64,000 nucleotides of DNA from Rhinopomastus cyanomelas. Taxonomy: Eukaryota; Chordata; Aves; Bucerotiformes; Rhinopomastidae. The position numbers and the translations under genes were made by a program. This document shows positions 48,235 through 61,019 of the stretch, one piece after another; position 1 is the first letter of the stretch; every line of letters begins with the position of its first letter. The stretch spans positions 124,001 through 188,000 of the forward strand of contig VXBP01004070.1 of NCBI GenBank assembly GCA_013400115.1, read 5' to 3'. Below the pieces are notes generated by a model. It was given only the letters and a program-made list of their open reading frames with translations, did not search any database and was not told the DNA's origin.

Positions 48235-49730
48235 TGGTTTAGCTCCAGGTTGCTACATGTGTAATTGTGGTGGAGATTTCTTCGCCCTTTATAATGTCCC
48301 TCATGCAAGACGAGGACTGTGTGCCACAGAGACTTCACCGTGCCTTTTGGCTTGCCTTTTCCTTGTTTACTTTAGTTTGTCTACATTTAGACAGAATGTA
48401 GCTAATTCTTCACGTTGTTTATCACACAGCACTCCAGGCTGTGACACTCAAACAATTCTGTTGCCTCAAAATGCTCTTGCTTATAAATCCCACTTACTTT
48501 TTGACAGAAATTCCCAGACCAAGAGTCATCTTCGAACCTTCTTTTGAAATGCCAGTTTCAAGCTTTCAATCTTGTTTGCTTCTGTTTGGTAGCTTACTTG
48601 CTTTTCACTAAATAGAAATTTGATTTTGTCCTACAGGTGTTTTCCTTCTTGCTTCTTTAGGAATTTTAGTCTCAATGGGATGCAAGAAACTACTTTTGCA
48701 TCATTTATGTAACTTCCTAGTATTGGTTGTGATCTGTCTGTAGAATTGTCAACTCCATTCTTCTTCCATTATGCACAATGTACTCTCATAGCTGTGAAGA
48801 CATATTTTTCCCTCTGAATTCTTAACATTCCTTCTCCTGGGTATTTATCTCAGCAGAGATAGAAATGACTACCAGACTTTTAGATATTTTTGCTATTTAC
48901 CAATTTAAATGGCTGTTAAATAAGCATAGACGCAGGATAGGGATCAAAGTCGATTTCTTGCTTCTAATGCAAGATTTACAGACAACTGTGGAGAATCAAG
49001 TCCATTGATAGTTGGGTGGATATCAGAAAGGAAGGCATTCCAGAATTCAACAAGTGCTGCTGGTATTTCTGTGCTTCCATAAGATTTGCTCACTAGGAAC
49101 TTGATTGCTCTTAGCCGTTATTAGAAGGACTATAATGTTAAATTTTTTTTCTGCCACTAGAACCTTAGGAAAGAACCCTTGGAACTGGATATTTTTTGGA
49201 GAGCACTGGAGCATTCTGTAGCAGTCTTTATAGTAAGCCCACAGACTCTGCATTTTGTTTACATGCAGCCAGAAAGAAAGTGCAACTGAAATAATTGCCC
49301 TACTAACGGATAAAAAGCTAAATTTCACTGGAAGTTCCCAGCATACAAGCTGATGCACACACATTGATGCAGAGAAAATGCTATTTAGGAGGCAAAAGCA
49401 AAGAAGTCTGTCACAAATTGCAGCTTAACATACTTTCTAGCAGGATTAGGCAGCACGCTGGAGAACTGTACATTGCCCATACATGATATGGCTGCTTCAC
49501 TCCGTGTGATTATGTAACTACACTGCAGTGTTTGAATCGGTGATTCCAGCTCGTGTCAGGTTAGACTGTGTTAAAATGCTTGTTTCAAAATGGAAGTATG
49601 AAGCAATGTTAACTGTTGTGGGTTTTGTGATCCCAAGAATTGAGCCTCCAAGTAGATGTGTGCCATTGCATGGAGCGGCTGTCAACGTAGGTGGGAAGGG
49701 TTAGTTACCTGTGACTTTCCAGCAGGAGTA
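48235..49730. other. unique non-coding sequence
   Basis: No gene or repeat recognised. Frames of 96 codons (48257-48547, plus) and 105 codons (49047-49364, minus) show no domain resemblance. Confidence 0.5.
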
Positions 49731-50143
49731 GGGGGGTGATTGTCCCCCTGTACTCAGCACCTGTGAGGCCACACCTTGAGTACTGGGTCCATTTTTGGGC
49801 ACAAGGAGACACTGAGGTTCTCGAGTGAGTGCAAAGGAGGGCAACAAACCTGGTGAAGGGCCTGGAGAATCAATCTGAAGGGGAGAGATTGAGAGAGTTG
49901 GGGCTGTTTAGTTTGCGGAAGATGAGGCTTGGGGGAGACCTCATCACTCTACAACTATCTGAAAGGACATTGTAGAGATGTTGGTGATGGTCTCTTCTGA
50001 TAGGTAGTTAATGATAGAACTAGAAGGAATGGTTTCATGGTATGGTATGGTTTAGAGGTGAATTAGTTGGTGGTTGGACTCAATGATCCCAAGGGTCTTT
50101 TCCAACCTAGATGATTCTATGATTCTACTCTATGATTCTATGA
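49731..50143 (+). mobile_element. CR1 LINE copy with internal deletion and several terminal repeats
   Basis: Runs from 'gattgtccccctgtactcag' through 'gcaacaaacctggtgaaggg' and 'agatgaggcttgggggaga' to about 50035. A deletion removes most of the ORF2 C-terminal end and is filled by 'atggtatggtatggttta'. The tail then resumes ('ggttggactcaatgatccca') and finishes with three ATTCTATGA-type units, one altered to 'attctactctatga'. These octamer-like repeats are typical of CR1 3' ends. Confidence 0.94.
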
Positions 50144-50715
50144 CTTTGCACTTATCTTATCCTGAGGCCTTTAAGGCAAAATTAGGCTGTAGAAAAGTGT
50201 AAAAAGAAATCTCTTCTTGCAAAATTGTACTTTTGAAAGTGCTCCCAGAAACAAGGCAATTAACAAACACTTGTTTTTTATGAGATACTCCTTTTTTTGA
50301 CAATTGACAAAAAATACCACTCATGTTTTACTTTTTATTTTTTTATGTTGCTAATACAATATGTCTCTTGATTCCTCTCTGGTGACTGAAGCATTTATGG
50401 AGATTTATGAGACAACAACTGCCCCAGCTTGGTGTGTTTTTTTACAGCTTAAACTTCTGAGTTCATTTGTTGCAAGAAATTCCACAAGGCTTTCTGAGAA
50501 GCAGAAATACTGTTTTAATATTTACTATACAGGTAACAATTAGTTATTAGTCATATCTTAAACAAGATGGCCTGTGGCATCTTCAGCCCTTGATTTTTTC
50601 CAACCATATTCAGTCCTCCTTTCTGTCCCCACCTGATTCGTATACCCTCAATGTCCCCAAAAGCCCACTCCAGTAACTGCATATTCCTTCCATGCCTTTT
50701 CCCTCCCAGGCAGGT
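50144..50715. other. unique non-coding sequence
   Basis: No element recognised with confidence. The last 100 bases (50610-50715) may be the diverged continuation of the minus-strand CR1 that follows. Confidence 0.45.
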
Positions 50716-50860
50716 CCCTCATTTCCCCTCGTCCTATCATCACTAATTGGAGAGAAGAGCCCAACACTAGCCTTGCTACAACCTCCTTTAAGGTAGTTGT
50801 AGAGGGCAATAAGGTCCCCTCTCAGTCTTCTCCATACTAAACAGCCCCAGCTCCCTTCTT
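50716..50860 (-). mobile_element. CR1 LINE, internal fragment lacking the 3' tail
   Basis: The minus frame reads 'RRLRGDLIALYNYLKGGCS' and 'VGLFSPISDDRTRGNEG', the ORF2 C-terminal end of CR1. No terminal tail is recognisable at its lower end, so the 3' part is deleted or too diverged. Flanking sequence to 50923 may be more CR1. Confidence 0.88.
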
Positions 50861-53800
50861 GAACTTTCCTCCAAGTGTGCCTGAAGAACTGATGACTTGC
50901 TCCGCTTCCTGGGATAGCCAAGCTAGGGAGCTTTCAGTGGCTGTTACCTCTTTGTGTCCCTTTGATCATCATGGATCCCTTTTTCTCTCCTTGATTCCAT
51001 TCCTGAATGGATTGATACTGCTCTTGAATTAAAATGTAATGCGAGTGCTCTTCACCTCTCCTCATTCAGGGGATTTCTCTTACTTTGTACTCCTGCTGTG
51101 TTTTTCACTTAGCTCTTCTCACTGGTGTAGTCTTCCTGCCTTAAATGGCTTTCCTGTGAGATCACACTGCTCTCAGAACCATTACAAAACATTGCAAATC
51201 ACACACGATAAAAAGTCTTAATTGTACTACATCTTCACAAGCTCGCAGGATCCAGATTGTTTTTCATGTGTTAGAGGAACGACACACCATCTGTGGTAAG
51301 GACGACAGACTGCTTTGTCGGAACCTGCTTCCCTCTTATTTATTCTCAGCTTTATGCAACACTTCCCCGGTGTTCCACGTACCGGGAAAACAATCGTGAT
51401 ACAAACCAGAATACTTAGGTAGAAATGCTGAAGTGAACTTTACCATGGCAGTTTTAATCTCTCACCTTCTGCCCTGCAAGTGCATATTGACGAAGTTAAA
51501 TAAAGTCTTTTCTAATACACAGATTAATGACAGGTTGCTCGCTGGGTCTACAAGCCCTCTCGTTGTGAATGAATAGCTAAACTTAATCCCCTAAAAACCA
51601 AGTAGTACAAAAGTCAACACTTGTGTCATGAATCTATAACATGGCTTCTTTACACAACACTTGATATGTGTTCGAGCCTTTAACCTCATTGATGCTCAAG
51701 ACCTCCAGCCTCAGGGTAAGTCTAGTATTTACTATAATAGATGTGAGTTCAGCTCAAGTATAACACACAGGGCTATCTACAGTTTGCCTGTAATTAAGCC
51801 TAGCTATATGGCACACAAAGCTCTTTGCAGTCTGACTGTAGGGAAATCTATTCACACAAAGCTAAAGCCCCTCACCCCTGGGAAACTATTACCTCCTCTT
51901 TGCTATTGCCCTCATGATTTTTCCCAGTTAATAGAAGGAAGGTGAAGGACATCATTGCTGAGTATGCCACACGCATCTTGATGGTTTCTGTGGCCAGGAG
52001 ATATCATATCCACTTACTTCAGGATTAAACATAAATACTACTCCTACTACTGTTTGCTACTCAACGTCATTTTCCTCTCATGTACCTGTATAGAGATAGG
52101 TACATCAAGAGGACAAGAGTGTGTTTGTGAGCACTATGTCTATATGTGTAGGACATTTTTAGTTCTGTTTGAACACACATTTAAGAGTGGCTAATATGTT
52201 TTGCATGACTTTGCAAGTATCTGCTTTGGTATTCTATCCATTCCTCAGCCTTACACCAAAGAATAAGCAACAAGGGATTACATTAAAATCCAAACAGTAT
52301 CTCCTGTATGTGCTGGAGGAAGTCAGTGCCTCGTTCTGCAAGATGTGGATGTGCCCTGTGTATGAACTTGGCACAGTTAAAACCTATTTTTTTCCCCAGG
52401 GTGGGCTCTATCCACCTCCTGCTAATGCAAGTGGGCACTTTTTCACTGACTTCAGTAGGGTTTTGCAGCAGATTTTTAATCTCTTTGATTTTAGAGTGAA
52501 CTTGAAGAAATCATGAACTGCAAGCCTTTCTCTTTGACCAGTCCTTTGATATGAAGTGTTTTGTGCCCATGGCATTTATTTATTATTTACAGAGCAATTC
52601 AAAATCAGAGCTACAATAAATTTAATTTTCTGATACATAAATGCAGTTTGATTGCTCAATAGTACAAAAATGCATTCAGCAGAGTGAAAATCTACTCCAT
52701 GCTTAGCAACAAAGTGTTTTCCAAAAAGCAGGCCATTTCTTAACAAGGAACAATAATTTTGAAAGAAATTACATGTATTTATTAATTCATCACGAGTCCA
52801 TTTAGAGATCTGAATAAAAATAAGATTTTTAACCTTTTAATTTAAAAAAATAGTTGTTATGCTAACTCAGTTTTAAGACTCTGCAAACACTGAACACACA
52901 TCCATTTCTATCTGCCCACCCCTGTTAGTGAAAACTTTACATTTTCTTTTCTATAGGGCAACATTTTTTAGGATACAGCGAATCTGAAAACAATGTCTTA
53001 AGAATCTTAATGGAAAATATTAAGAGATTAATTTAATCACCTCTTCAGTTACATGGAAGTCTCCAACCCTATCTCAAATTGGTATTGCTGACACGCAGTG
53101 TAATAATAGTTAAACAATTGCCTTTTAATGATTTAGTCTCGAGTTTCTAGTGAGAGCTTCAGCTGTGTGGCTGCCCTTACTGTTAATAGGGGTTACAGAG
53201 CTGAAGCCAATTTAATCGAGTTAAGACCGTGTTCCTGAGTTAGAAACCTGTCGTATGGCAGAAAATGCATTTTTGTTTCACTAATGAGATTATGGGTTGC
53301 AGTAGAAATTCACTGTGTCCTAATGTGAGCAAAGAGAAGAGGGAAGATGAGTATGTCACACAGGCTGGGAAGACTGTTATTGCGAGGAATGAATTTCCAT
53401 CACTTACAGCACCTGCTTCGTCCCCAAAAAGGCACTTGATGGGGAACAAGACCCTGGAGCTGATGTCAGACAAAGCTTAGCACAGCGATGTCATCTGAGT
53501 CTGATATGCGCAGGTGTAAAACGTGCAAGCTCTTCCATCTGTTAGAGGGAGGGAAAGGAGGAGTAGTTCTTGCCACAGAAAGTTTAATCTTTCAGACTTT
53601 GGTTTGGGTTTTTTGTCTTAACTGTACAAGAGCATAGGATGTGTCTATGAGATCCTGTCTCCTTCTCTCCTCCCAAGCTGCCTTAGCTTGAAGGGAGTCC
53701 ACGTTTCCATTATAGCTAGATGTGAGCCCAGTCTGCAGTAGCTGTGGCTGAGGGACAGCTGGTGTAGGCATGTTATTAGCCCTAGGCAGGTCTGGACACA

Positions 53801-56800
53801 ATCAAAGGGAAGACAGGGTGCTGGGAAGATCCCCAGCTGGTCTTCCTCAGCATTTACTCAGACCTGGTGAGAACAGGAATCAGGGATGTGAGACATGAAG
53901 TTTGAAGGACTGGTTGTTGGACTTGTGTCCCAGAGGTCTTTTTTCCCGTTCTCCCCAGAGATTAAACGAGGGCAGAAAGAAGAAGGGGAAGAAGTGTAGC
54001 TGAAATTCCTGACTGTGAAGAAACCAGCCTTTCTCTTTTCTGGGACATTCAGAGAGCAGCCTTTCATGTCTGGTTACTCAGATATTGTTCCCAGTCCTGA
54101 GACCTGGCTATGGTTGCTGTGAACTTAATCTTATGTAAAGATTGGGAGTTGGTTTCATCCCGCAGCTAGGCTGCTACTTCAAATTCTGAATGAAAATTTT
54201 GTGTGGTGTTGTACATGGAGAACGTGCAAACACTAGATTTAAGTAAAAATCATGGGTTGGGTAGAGTAATTCCAAGCTTTGTGGTCTTAAAAAATGTCTC
54301 TTCACACAGTAATTGAGCCTGTGATAGAGATACCTGAGATTCCACATGCCACTTGAGGTGATGGAGAGGTGCATCTTGTGTAGCGTGGTGCTCATGTGAG
54401 CACCAGCTGTGCAAAGAGCCATGAAATAAGAACAGTGCTCATGACAGGACTCGGGGGACATGCCTTCCGGTGGATGCTTGGTTGTAGCACAGTGTCCTAA
54501 AGCTGCTCTAGGAACAGGACTACAGGTCGTAGAGAAAGCTGTAGGGCTGCCCAGGAAGTGGATGTGCCAAAATGGGAAATAGGTTCTGAAATCATGAATT
54601 CACACAGGTGCCGTGAGGCTTGGCAGGTCTGTAGAGCACCAGTAACAAGGATGAGCTGGTAAATTGAGTGAACATGGTAAAGTATGGGCAGAGGAGGAAG
54701 TGGTCAGCACGAAGCTGTTGAGTTTGGAAGCAGTTCCCCGCACTGAAAAAGATAACTTCCAAAATACAGAAAGGTAGCTGGGAAAAAGCAGATTCAGATT
54801 ATGGAGATGTGAATGATGACACTCTGCTGTGGGAGTGGGGAACACCAGAGTGCTTTCCACTCAAACTGAGCTTCAGATAAAACAGAGGGTTGTAGTCATG
54901 TGTTCTACAAAATTCAAACACAATATAAAAGACAGTGGCATGCTACTTAGTGGAGCAAAAATACATGTCTTCTCATGCAGGAAAAAAGAACATGAGTTAG
55001 CAGCCACACTCACTAGCACAGACCGTTCTTGTGGCTCACTGGTCAGTGTTCCTGGAAGCTCATGGCTAGGCTTCAACAGTAAGAGGAATTCTGAATTGGT
55101 ATGACAAGAAGAATGTATCCAGGGTGAATAATTTTCCTTCACATTCATTTGAACGGAGTCATATGTGGATATATGCTGAGAGCCTGGGCATAATAAAAGT
55201 TAGGAAAAAATAGACCAGAGACAGAGCTGGAACCTTTTCCTGGAGTTTACAGGTTCTCCTGGTAACCTGCAACAGAGGTCTTGCCAGGCAGCCCATCTAG
55301 CCTTCACAAATTGATGCAGTCAGGCAAAGGGTTAAGTGTCCAACAGTTTTGCTGCAAGCAGCAAAGTTGGTGATTGCTTGTTGTAAAACTGCATACTCAA
55401 TATCCATCACTGAAGGAAGAGATGATTCACAAGTGTGATGCTGACTGCTCTGGGAAACTGAACTGTCCCCAGACTGGGAATCCAGTGGCAGAGATGAAGA
55501 CAGCCAGCAACTAGTTAAGTTCAGGTAATGGTTCAGTAGGAACTCTCACAAACCAGAAGAGAAATAGGTGATTTTCTTAAGGACAATGAGCAATAGAATT
55601 CCTAATATCTGCTAAAATGGGTAAAGAATGTGTACACTTACACAATTAGCACCTTGCACAGAAACGTGAGATAGTTCCCTAGCAATGGTTCTAGTTCTAC
55701 GTGGTGCAAGAAACAACAAGCAGAGGAGTGAAGAACATGCAGCTGTTCATCACTCAGCAAAGACCAGCTGGCAGCACGGAACAAGACCGGCTGACGGGTC
55801 TCCCTCAGGTCATGGAGCTGCCACTGCAGAAGTTATTGATCACTCTCTTGCAAACTACTTATAGTATGGTACAAAAATATGGTCTTGTTTTTCCCTGTGT
55901 TATATTTTGGAAGCAAGTTACAAGTACTTGCAACAAGTACTTCCTATCAAAGGGTGAAAAAGTATTAGCTATAAAAAACAATCAGTCCTGCACCCTTCTG
56001 GACAAACCTTAAGCAATTTCTTTTAAGCTGCAGGTTTCATATATATCTGTGGCTTCTAAAGTATTAATGCTGCAAACTCTAAAATATTCTGAAGCAGAAG
56101 GAACGTAAGATGTATGATAGCATGTTTTTGAGCCAGTAACCTAACTAATCCGATTTAATCAACACAGTAATCTAACCGTAACATTAAACGATTAACACTG
56201 CAGTGCCAGTACCCATTTCAGTTAAGGAGAAAGAAAAATGGAGTGTATTAGTCCATTAACCTATCTTGGATAAAGTATGAAATTAACTGAAAAATGAGTG
56301 AATTGTCTTGTAAAGTCAGCAAGAGCTTCTTATAGCATCAATCATCCCTTAATTCATAAATCCCTTTACTATATCCTACTGCTGGTTCAAAGTATTCACA
56401 AGACTTTTAAGTAATGCTAAGCACTAACCTTCTAGGTTCGCTGTAGAAGATTAACGATTATAAATAGACTGCAGAAGATTAAAATGCAAGTTCATTTGAT
56501 AGCTCTGATCTTAAAGCAAAAAGAAAATAAAAAAGCAAAGACCTAACAACTTTTCAGACTAATTTAAAAAAGTAAAATAATAGTTTCTGACAGGGTAACA
56601 GACTTTCCCGGTTTCCCTGAATGTTTCTGCAGCTTTCTCCCATCCTTCTTTTCTCCACGCCACCACCCAGAAGCCTTATAATAATTTTGTTCCACAAGTT
56701 GCATCCAGGCTTGTAAGCAAACCCTCTTTCTATGTAGCAGTAATAAACGGTTGCATCCTCAGACCCTGAAAAATGGTTGACTACACTTGAAACATTAATC

Positions 56801-57376
56801 TGGTGGCAGTCACTGAACAGGTACCTGAACAAGGACTCTCCATCAGCTGTCTCCCTAGAAAAGCATTCCAAAAGTTGTGTTTTAAAGATAAATAGCATTT
56901 TAACTCAATCATACATCTTTCACCCTTCAAACTGCTAACAGAGGCCAAAAGTGGCAGGTGCAGCTATCAAATGTACAGCCCTTGCACTGATAAACAAACA
57001 AGCTGTGTTCTAACTCTATAGCTTTCACCTGTGTGTTTATAGAAAACATCACTGCAGGCATGATAAAACAGGAAGAGTCTTCTCTCCTCCCTGCTGTTTG
57101 TGTCCTCATCCACACTTCCACACGGGCCTACATTTCAAAAGTTTGTGATATAATTTCTCATTACTGCAGCTTATCCTGACAGGGTACACGGCATCCCATC
57201 AGCATTCCATTAATGTACACTGGTGCTTGCTTTGGTGTCCCCAAACATGAAAGACTGTGATAACTCACATCTCCACAAGCCCACAATAGCAAGAGTCCAT
57301 GCTTCTCTTCTCTCTCTGTTCAACACCAAACATCTTGTATTGTGCATCCACTTGGTGCTTCCTGCAATAAAGTCTC
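50861..57376. other. long unique non-coding interval
   Basis: No CR1 copy recognised. GC is somewhat raised over 53480-55600. A possible LTR-like stretch lies at 51260-51560 (CpG-containing, AATAAA near 51500). A 52-codon plus frame from 53488 begins with a Cys-x2-Cys motif. Frames on both strands at 54829-55148 are mutual shadows. No splice-supported gene found. Confidence 0.45.
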
Positions 57377-57639
57377 CAGAATCATTAGGGATTGGAAGGG
57401 ACCTTGAAAGATCATCTAGTCCAATCCCCCTGACACAGCAGGATCACCTAGACCAAGTCACACAGGAACACATCCAGGTGGATCTCAAACATCTCCAGAG
57501 AAGGAGACTCCACAACCACCCTGGGCAACCTGTTCCAGTGCTCTGTCACCCTCACTGTGAAGAAGTTCCTTCTGATATATATGTGGAACCTCCTATGTTC
57601 CAGCTTACACCCATTGCCCCTTGTCCTATCACTACCCAT
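57377..57639 (-). mobile_element. CR1 LINE, well-preserved 3' copy
   Basis: Starts 'agaatcattagggattgg', then 'gaccttgaaagatcatctag'. The minus frame 57448-57639 is uninterrupted and reads 'DRTRGNGCKLEHRRFHIYI' and 'RNFFTVRVTEHWNRLPRVV'. Same class as 26041, 39891 and 58902. Little decay. Confidence 0.96.
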
Positions 57640-58901
57640 TAGTTGGATAGCAATTAATATCTAAGGTGCATTGTAGAGGAAGATTTACATCTCATGAGCA
57701 TAGTTGAACTGTACCTGTGTTAGGTGAAACAGAAATGTTTTGCATAACTGTTCTGACAGAACTCCAGGCAGGGTCTATATTCCAGCAGATCTAGAAAGTT
57801 GAGCTGTTTTCTGCCCACTAAACTGCTGTGGCCCAAAATCATCTGCCAGATGACCTGTCCACAAGTCCCCCACAAGCTGGCGATCATACAGCTGCCTGTG
57901 ATTGCCCCAGAATAGCTTCTCATAAGCTAGCCAGCCAGATCATTCCACCACTGGGGCTTCATTGCCTTTTTAGAAAACAATGCCAAGTTTTGGTCTGTGC
58001 TAGTCAGTTACTTGTAACTACCTACTTTATGTCTTGGCATTGCAGTGGCAGCATGGCTGCAATTGCTGCTCTGTTGCACCAGATCTGCAGTGCAGAACCT
58101 CTACAGGTTTGGAAGGCAGGTAAGAAGTAGGTTGTCACTGAGTGGAGTATTCCTTGCTTCAGTATGGAGAGAGGCGAGGGTGCAGATACGCTCAGTTTTT
58201 GAAATTGCCAAGAAGTAAATCTTAAAAGCACCGCTTCTCTCTTAGACCGTAATCACTCGCTCTCCCCTCCCTGTTTTAAAGTCAGCGTAAAGAAAACTGT
58301 GCAATAACACAGCAGGTGTTAAGCATAATAACATCCTGCACTAGGAAAAACCTTTGGCTGGCAACTAAATTAAGAGGAAATTGATAGAAAAGGTCTAACT
58401 GCTCTTCTGAATACCCAGATTGGGATGACGATAAAGACTGCTAGTTCTTTCCTCCATTTCAGTTTAGGCAAATGAGTGGCTGGAATCTGACCCAATTATT
58501 CTGTTTCATTTCTGGAAATAACTTGGAACATGTCTGGATATGAACAGATGCTGAAACATCCTACCCAAGACATTAATTTTTAATGCTTAGATTCTTCTCT
58601 GTCGAGTAATTTGGTTTATACAATTCAGTGATCGGTAATTATTAGACCTCATTGAGAAGCTCTCTACTCTGCTTTGAAATTTCCTTTGTGCCCCTTTTTG
58701 CATTTGAGCCAGTAGTGGTATTTCTGAGCCTGAAAGCTTGGCCTTTCAGATTGTTTTGTGGAATTCATTAATGTCCCTGACTGTACTGATTTTCAATTTA
58801 CTGATGCAAATAAGAGCCTTTCCACTGAGTTAAGGACTGCAAAACATCTCAGTCTGTCCAAACTGCATCTAGCCATCCTGCACCTTCTGCGTCCGTCTGT
58901 T
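57640..58901. other. unique non-coding sequence
   Basis: No repeat recognised. A plus frame of 100 codons (57828-58130) and two minus frames overlap it without domain resemblance. Confidence 0.5.
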
Positions 58902-59400
58902 CAATGAGGATGATAAAGGAAGTGGAGCACCTCCTTTATGAGGAGAAACTGAGGGAGCTGGGTCTCTTGAACTTGGAGAAGAGTAGACTGAGGGGTGACC
59001 TCATTAATGTCTATAAACATTTGAAGGGTGGGTGTCAGGAGGATGGAGCCAGGCTCTTCTCAGTGGCATCTAGTGATAGTATATGGGGCAATGATTTTAA
59101 GCTGGAACATAGGAGGTTCTATCTAAATATCAGAAGGAACTTCTTTCCAGTGAGGGTGACAGAGCACTGGAACGGGCCACCCAGGTGAGTTGTGGAGTCT
59201 GCTTCACTGGAGGGAGATGTTTAAAACCCACCTGGATGTGTTCCTGTGTGACTTGGTCTAGGTGATCCTGCTGTGGCAGGGGGATTGGACTGGATGATCT
59301 TTTGAAGTTCTTTCATTCTAGGTGATCCTGCTGTGGCAGGGGGATTGGATTAGATGATCTTTTGAGGTCCCTTCCAATCCCTAATGATTCTATGGTTCTA
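58902..59400 (+). mobile_element. CR1 LINE copy with a 60-bp tail duplication
   Basis: Starts 'atgaggatgataaaggaag' and encodes the ORF2 C-terminal end ('SRLRGDLINVYKHLKGGCQ', 'NIRRNFFPVRVTEHWNGPP') with a stop just after the last block. The 3' tail is present twice in tandem, units starting at 59258 and 59318. The second unit ends with the true terminus 'attctatggttcta'. Same class as 57377 but opposite strand. Confidence 0.96.
59258..59377 (+). repeat. 60-bp tandem duplication inside a CR1 tail
   Basis: Both units begin 'ctaggtgatcctgctgtggc' and run through 'gatgatcttttga', exactly 60 bases apart. They differ mainly near their ends ('gttctttcatt' against 'gtcccttccaa'). Either a local duplication after insertion or a re-priming event during reverse transcription. 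Confidence 0.92.
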
Positions 59401-60456
59401 TAATCTCAAAGTCACTTTAAGAAAACCTACAGGCTCTGTATTCTCGCCTCTAGCTGTTATTACTGCACTGCTTTAATTTGTAGGTGGTAGATCTCTTCTT
59501 CGTGCTTCAGGAATTTACAAGTGGCCTCACATGTGTGACAAATTTACCATTTTATGGGCTAGTCTTTAATACACTGAATGCACTTGGGTTCATCTGCAAG
59601 GTAGGACTTTAGTGCAACAAGTGTGCTTCAGGAAAAGTGCAAAACATGCAAACGAGCACACATGAAGAACATGAGAATCCTGGTGATCGACTCCACCTTT
59701 CTGAACAGTGTAGCACGAGTAAGCATTGGCTGATCTAGTGTCTCCTTCAGACACCTTTGTTCACATTTCTGGATTGTATAGACCCTAACCCGAATTCTGT
59801 TTCATTTTTGCAGGATATTATAGCTGTCTTCTGTTAATATCTAGTACATAGCATCTTGGCCCACTGAAAAAACAAACTACTTGCCATTCCATGCATCGTT
59901 TTCTATGTCAGTGACTTTATGGCTTTTTTTTCTGTGACATAAATATCACAAAGAGCCTTTATTATTGTATTTTGTGTTCTGCCTGGTTGTTAGCAGGTGT
60001 ATTAGCCTTCAGACATTCGACAGAGAATTGAGCAAGCATTGCAAAGGTTTCTCAAAGAAAACACGGAATCCTTTTGTGACTCAGTCTCTGCACTACAGAA
60101 TAAGGTTCACGTATATACTTTAGTGAAGGATTTGTGGAAGCAGAAAACTACCTGTTTTGCCCTCAGGGCAGTGAAGCTGTGGTGCCTCATTGCTTATCAC
60201 TCGAGGAACAGAATGAGGAAACAGTAAACGACACTGGATAGATCACAGAGGGAATCAGCACATCAGAACATATTTCAGCTGCACTGTATTGAGGTGTTCA
60301 GCTGGCTCAGAAAAGAAACTACTGTTTGTTCTCTGTTAGTAAGTAAAAATAAAGCCAGCAAGGAGTTTTACAGTGAAAAAGTACTAATAAATATGAAATC
60401 AATATGAAAAGTACTAATAGATGCATATTTATGCGTGCTTCTTTACTTATTTACTC

Positions 60457-60494
60457 CATGCATGTGTATGTGTACACATGCATATGTGCATGTA
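60457..60494. repeat. 38-bp alternating purine-pyrimidine tract
   Basis: Every base from 60457 to 60494 alternates pyrimidine and purine, mixing CA/TG and TA steps, with a 12-base perfect palindrome 'atgtgtacacat' at 60468-60479. Such tracts can adopt Z-DNA under negative supercoiling, although TA steps weaken this. Confidence 0.9.
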
Positions 60495-61019
60495 GTTGTC
60501 ATTAGGAGGAAGCTACGCCGTCTCTGATAATTCTCACAGCCCTGCAGGAACCTGCACATTTTTAACTGTTTTCCAGCAGACTCAAAAGGAGAATGGGGTG
60601 ACTTCTGCTGTGATGTGCTTGATGATTCTGAGAAGGCACATAGATATATGCAAAAATCCTCTTAAAGACAGGCAGAGCTACTCAAGAGCTGCTTCTCACT
60701 CAATGGTGTCACCAGGACTGACTGGGATAATCATGACTAAAAGACAGGGCTGGGAACCAAAGGCATGATGCCCTTTAACATGACCCTAGACAGCTCAGCA
60801 GCAGCATGGGACAATAACTTTGTGGACGATGATTTGACAGCACTAGGTACTAATGAATAGCTATCTTGGTGACATTCCGTACCTCCAGGTTTGCTAAATA
60901 TTTGCCCTAATTCGAGCTTCAGAGAGAAAGTAGGAAGCAAGCCAATACAAACTCTACCTGAAAAAGAAGAGTGTGTAAGGGCAAAGAGACATCTTTAACC
61001 CTGTCATATGTTTAAACCA

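Noticed and set aside
57223..57642. 139-codon plus-strand frame
   Set aside because: Its second half is antisense CR1 sequence, which often lacks stops. The first half alone is too short to support a gene.
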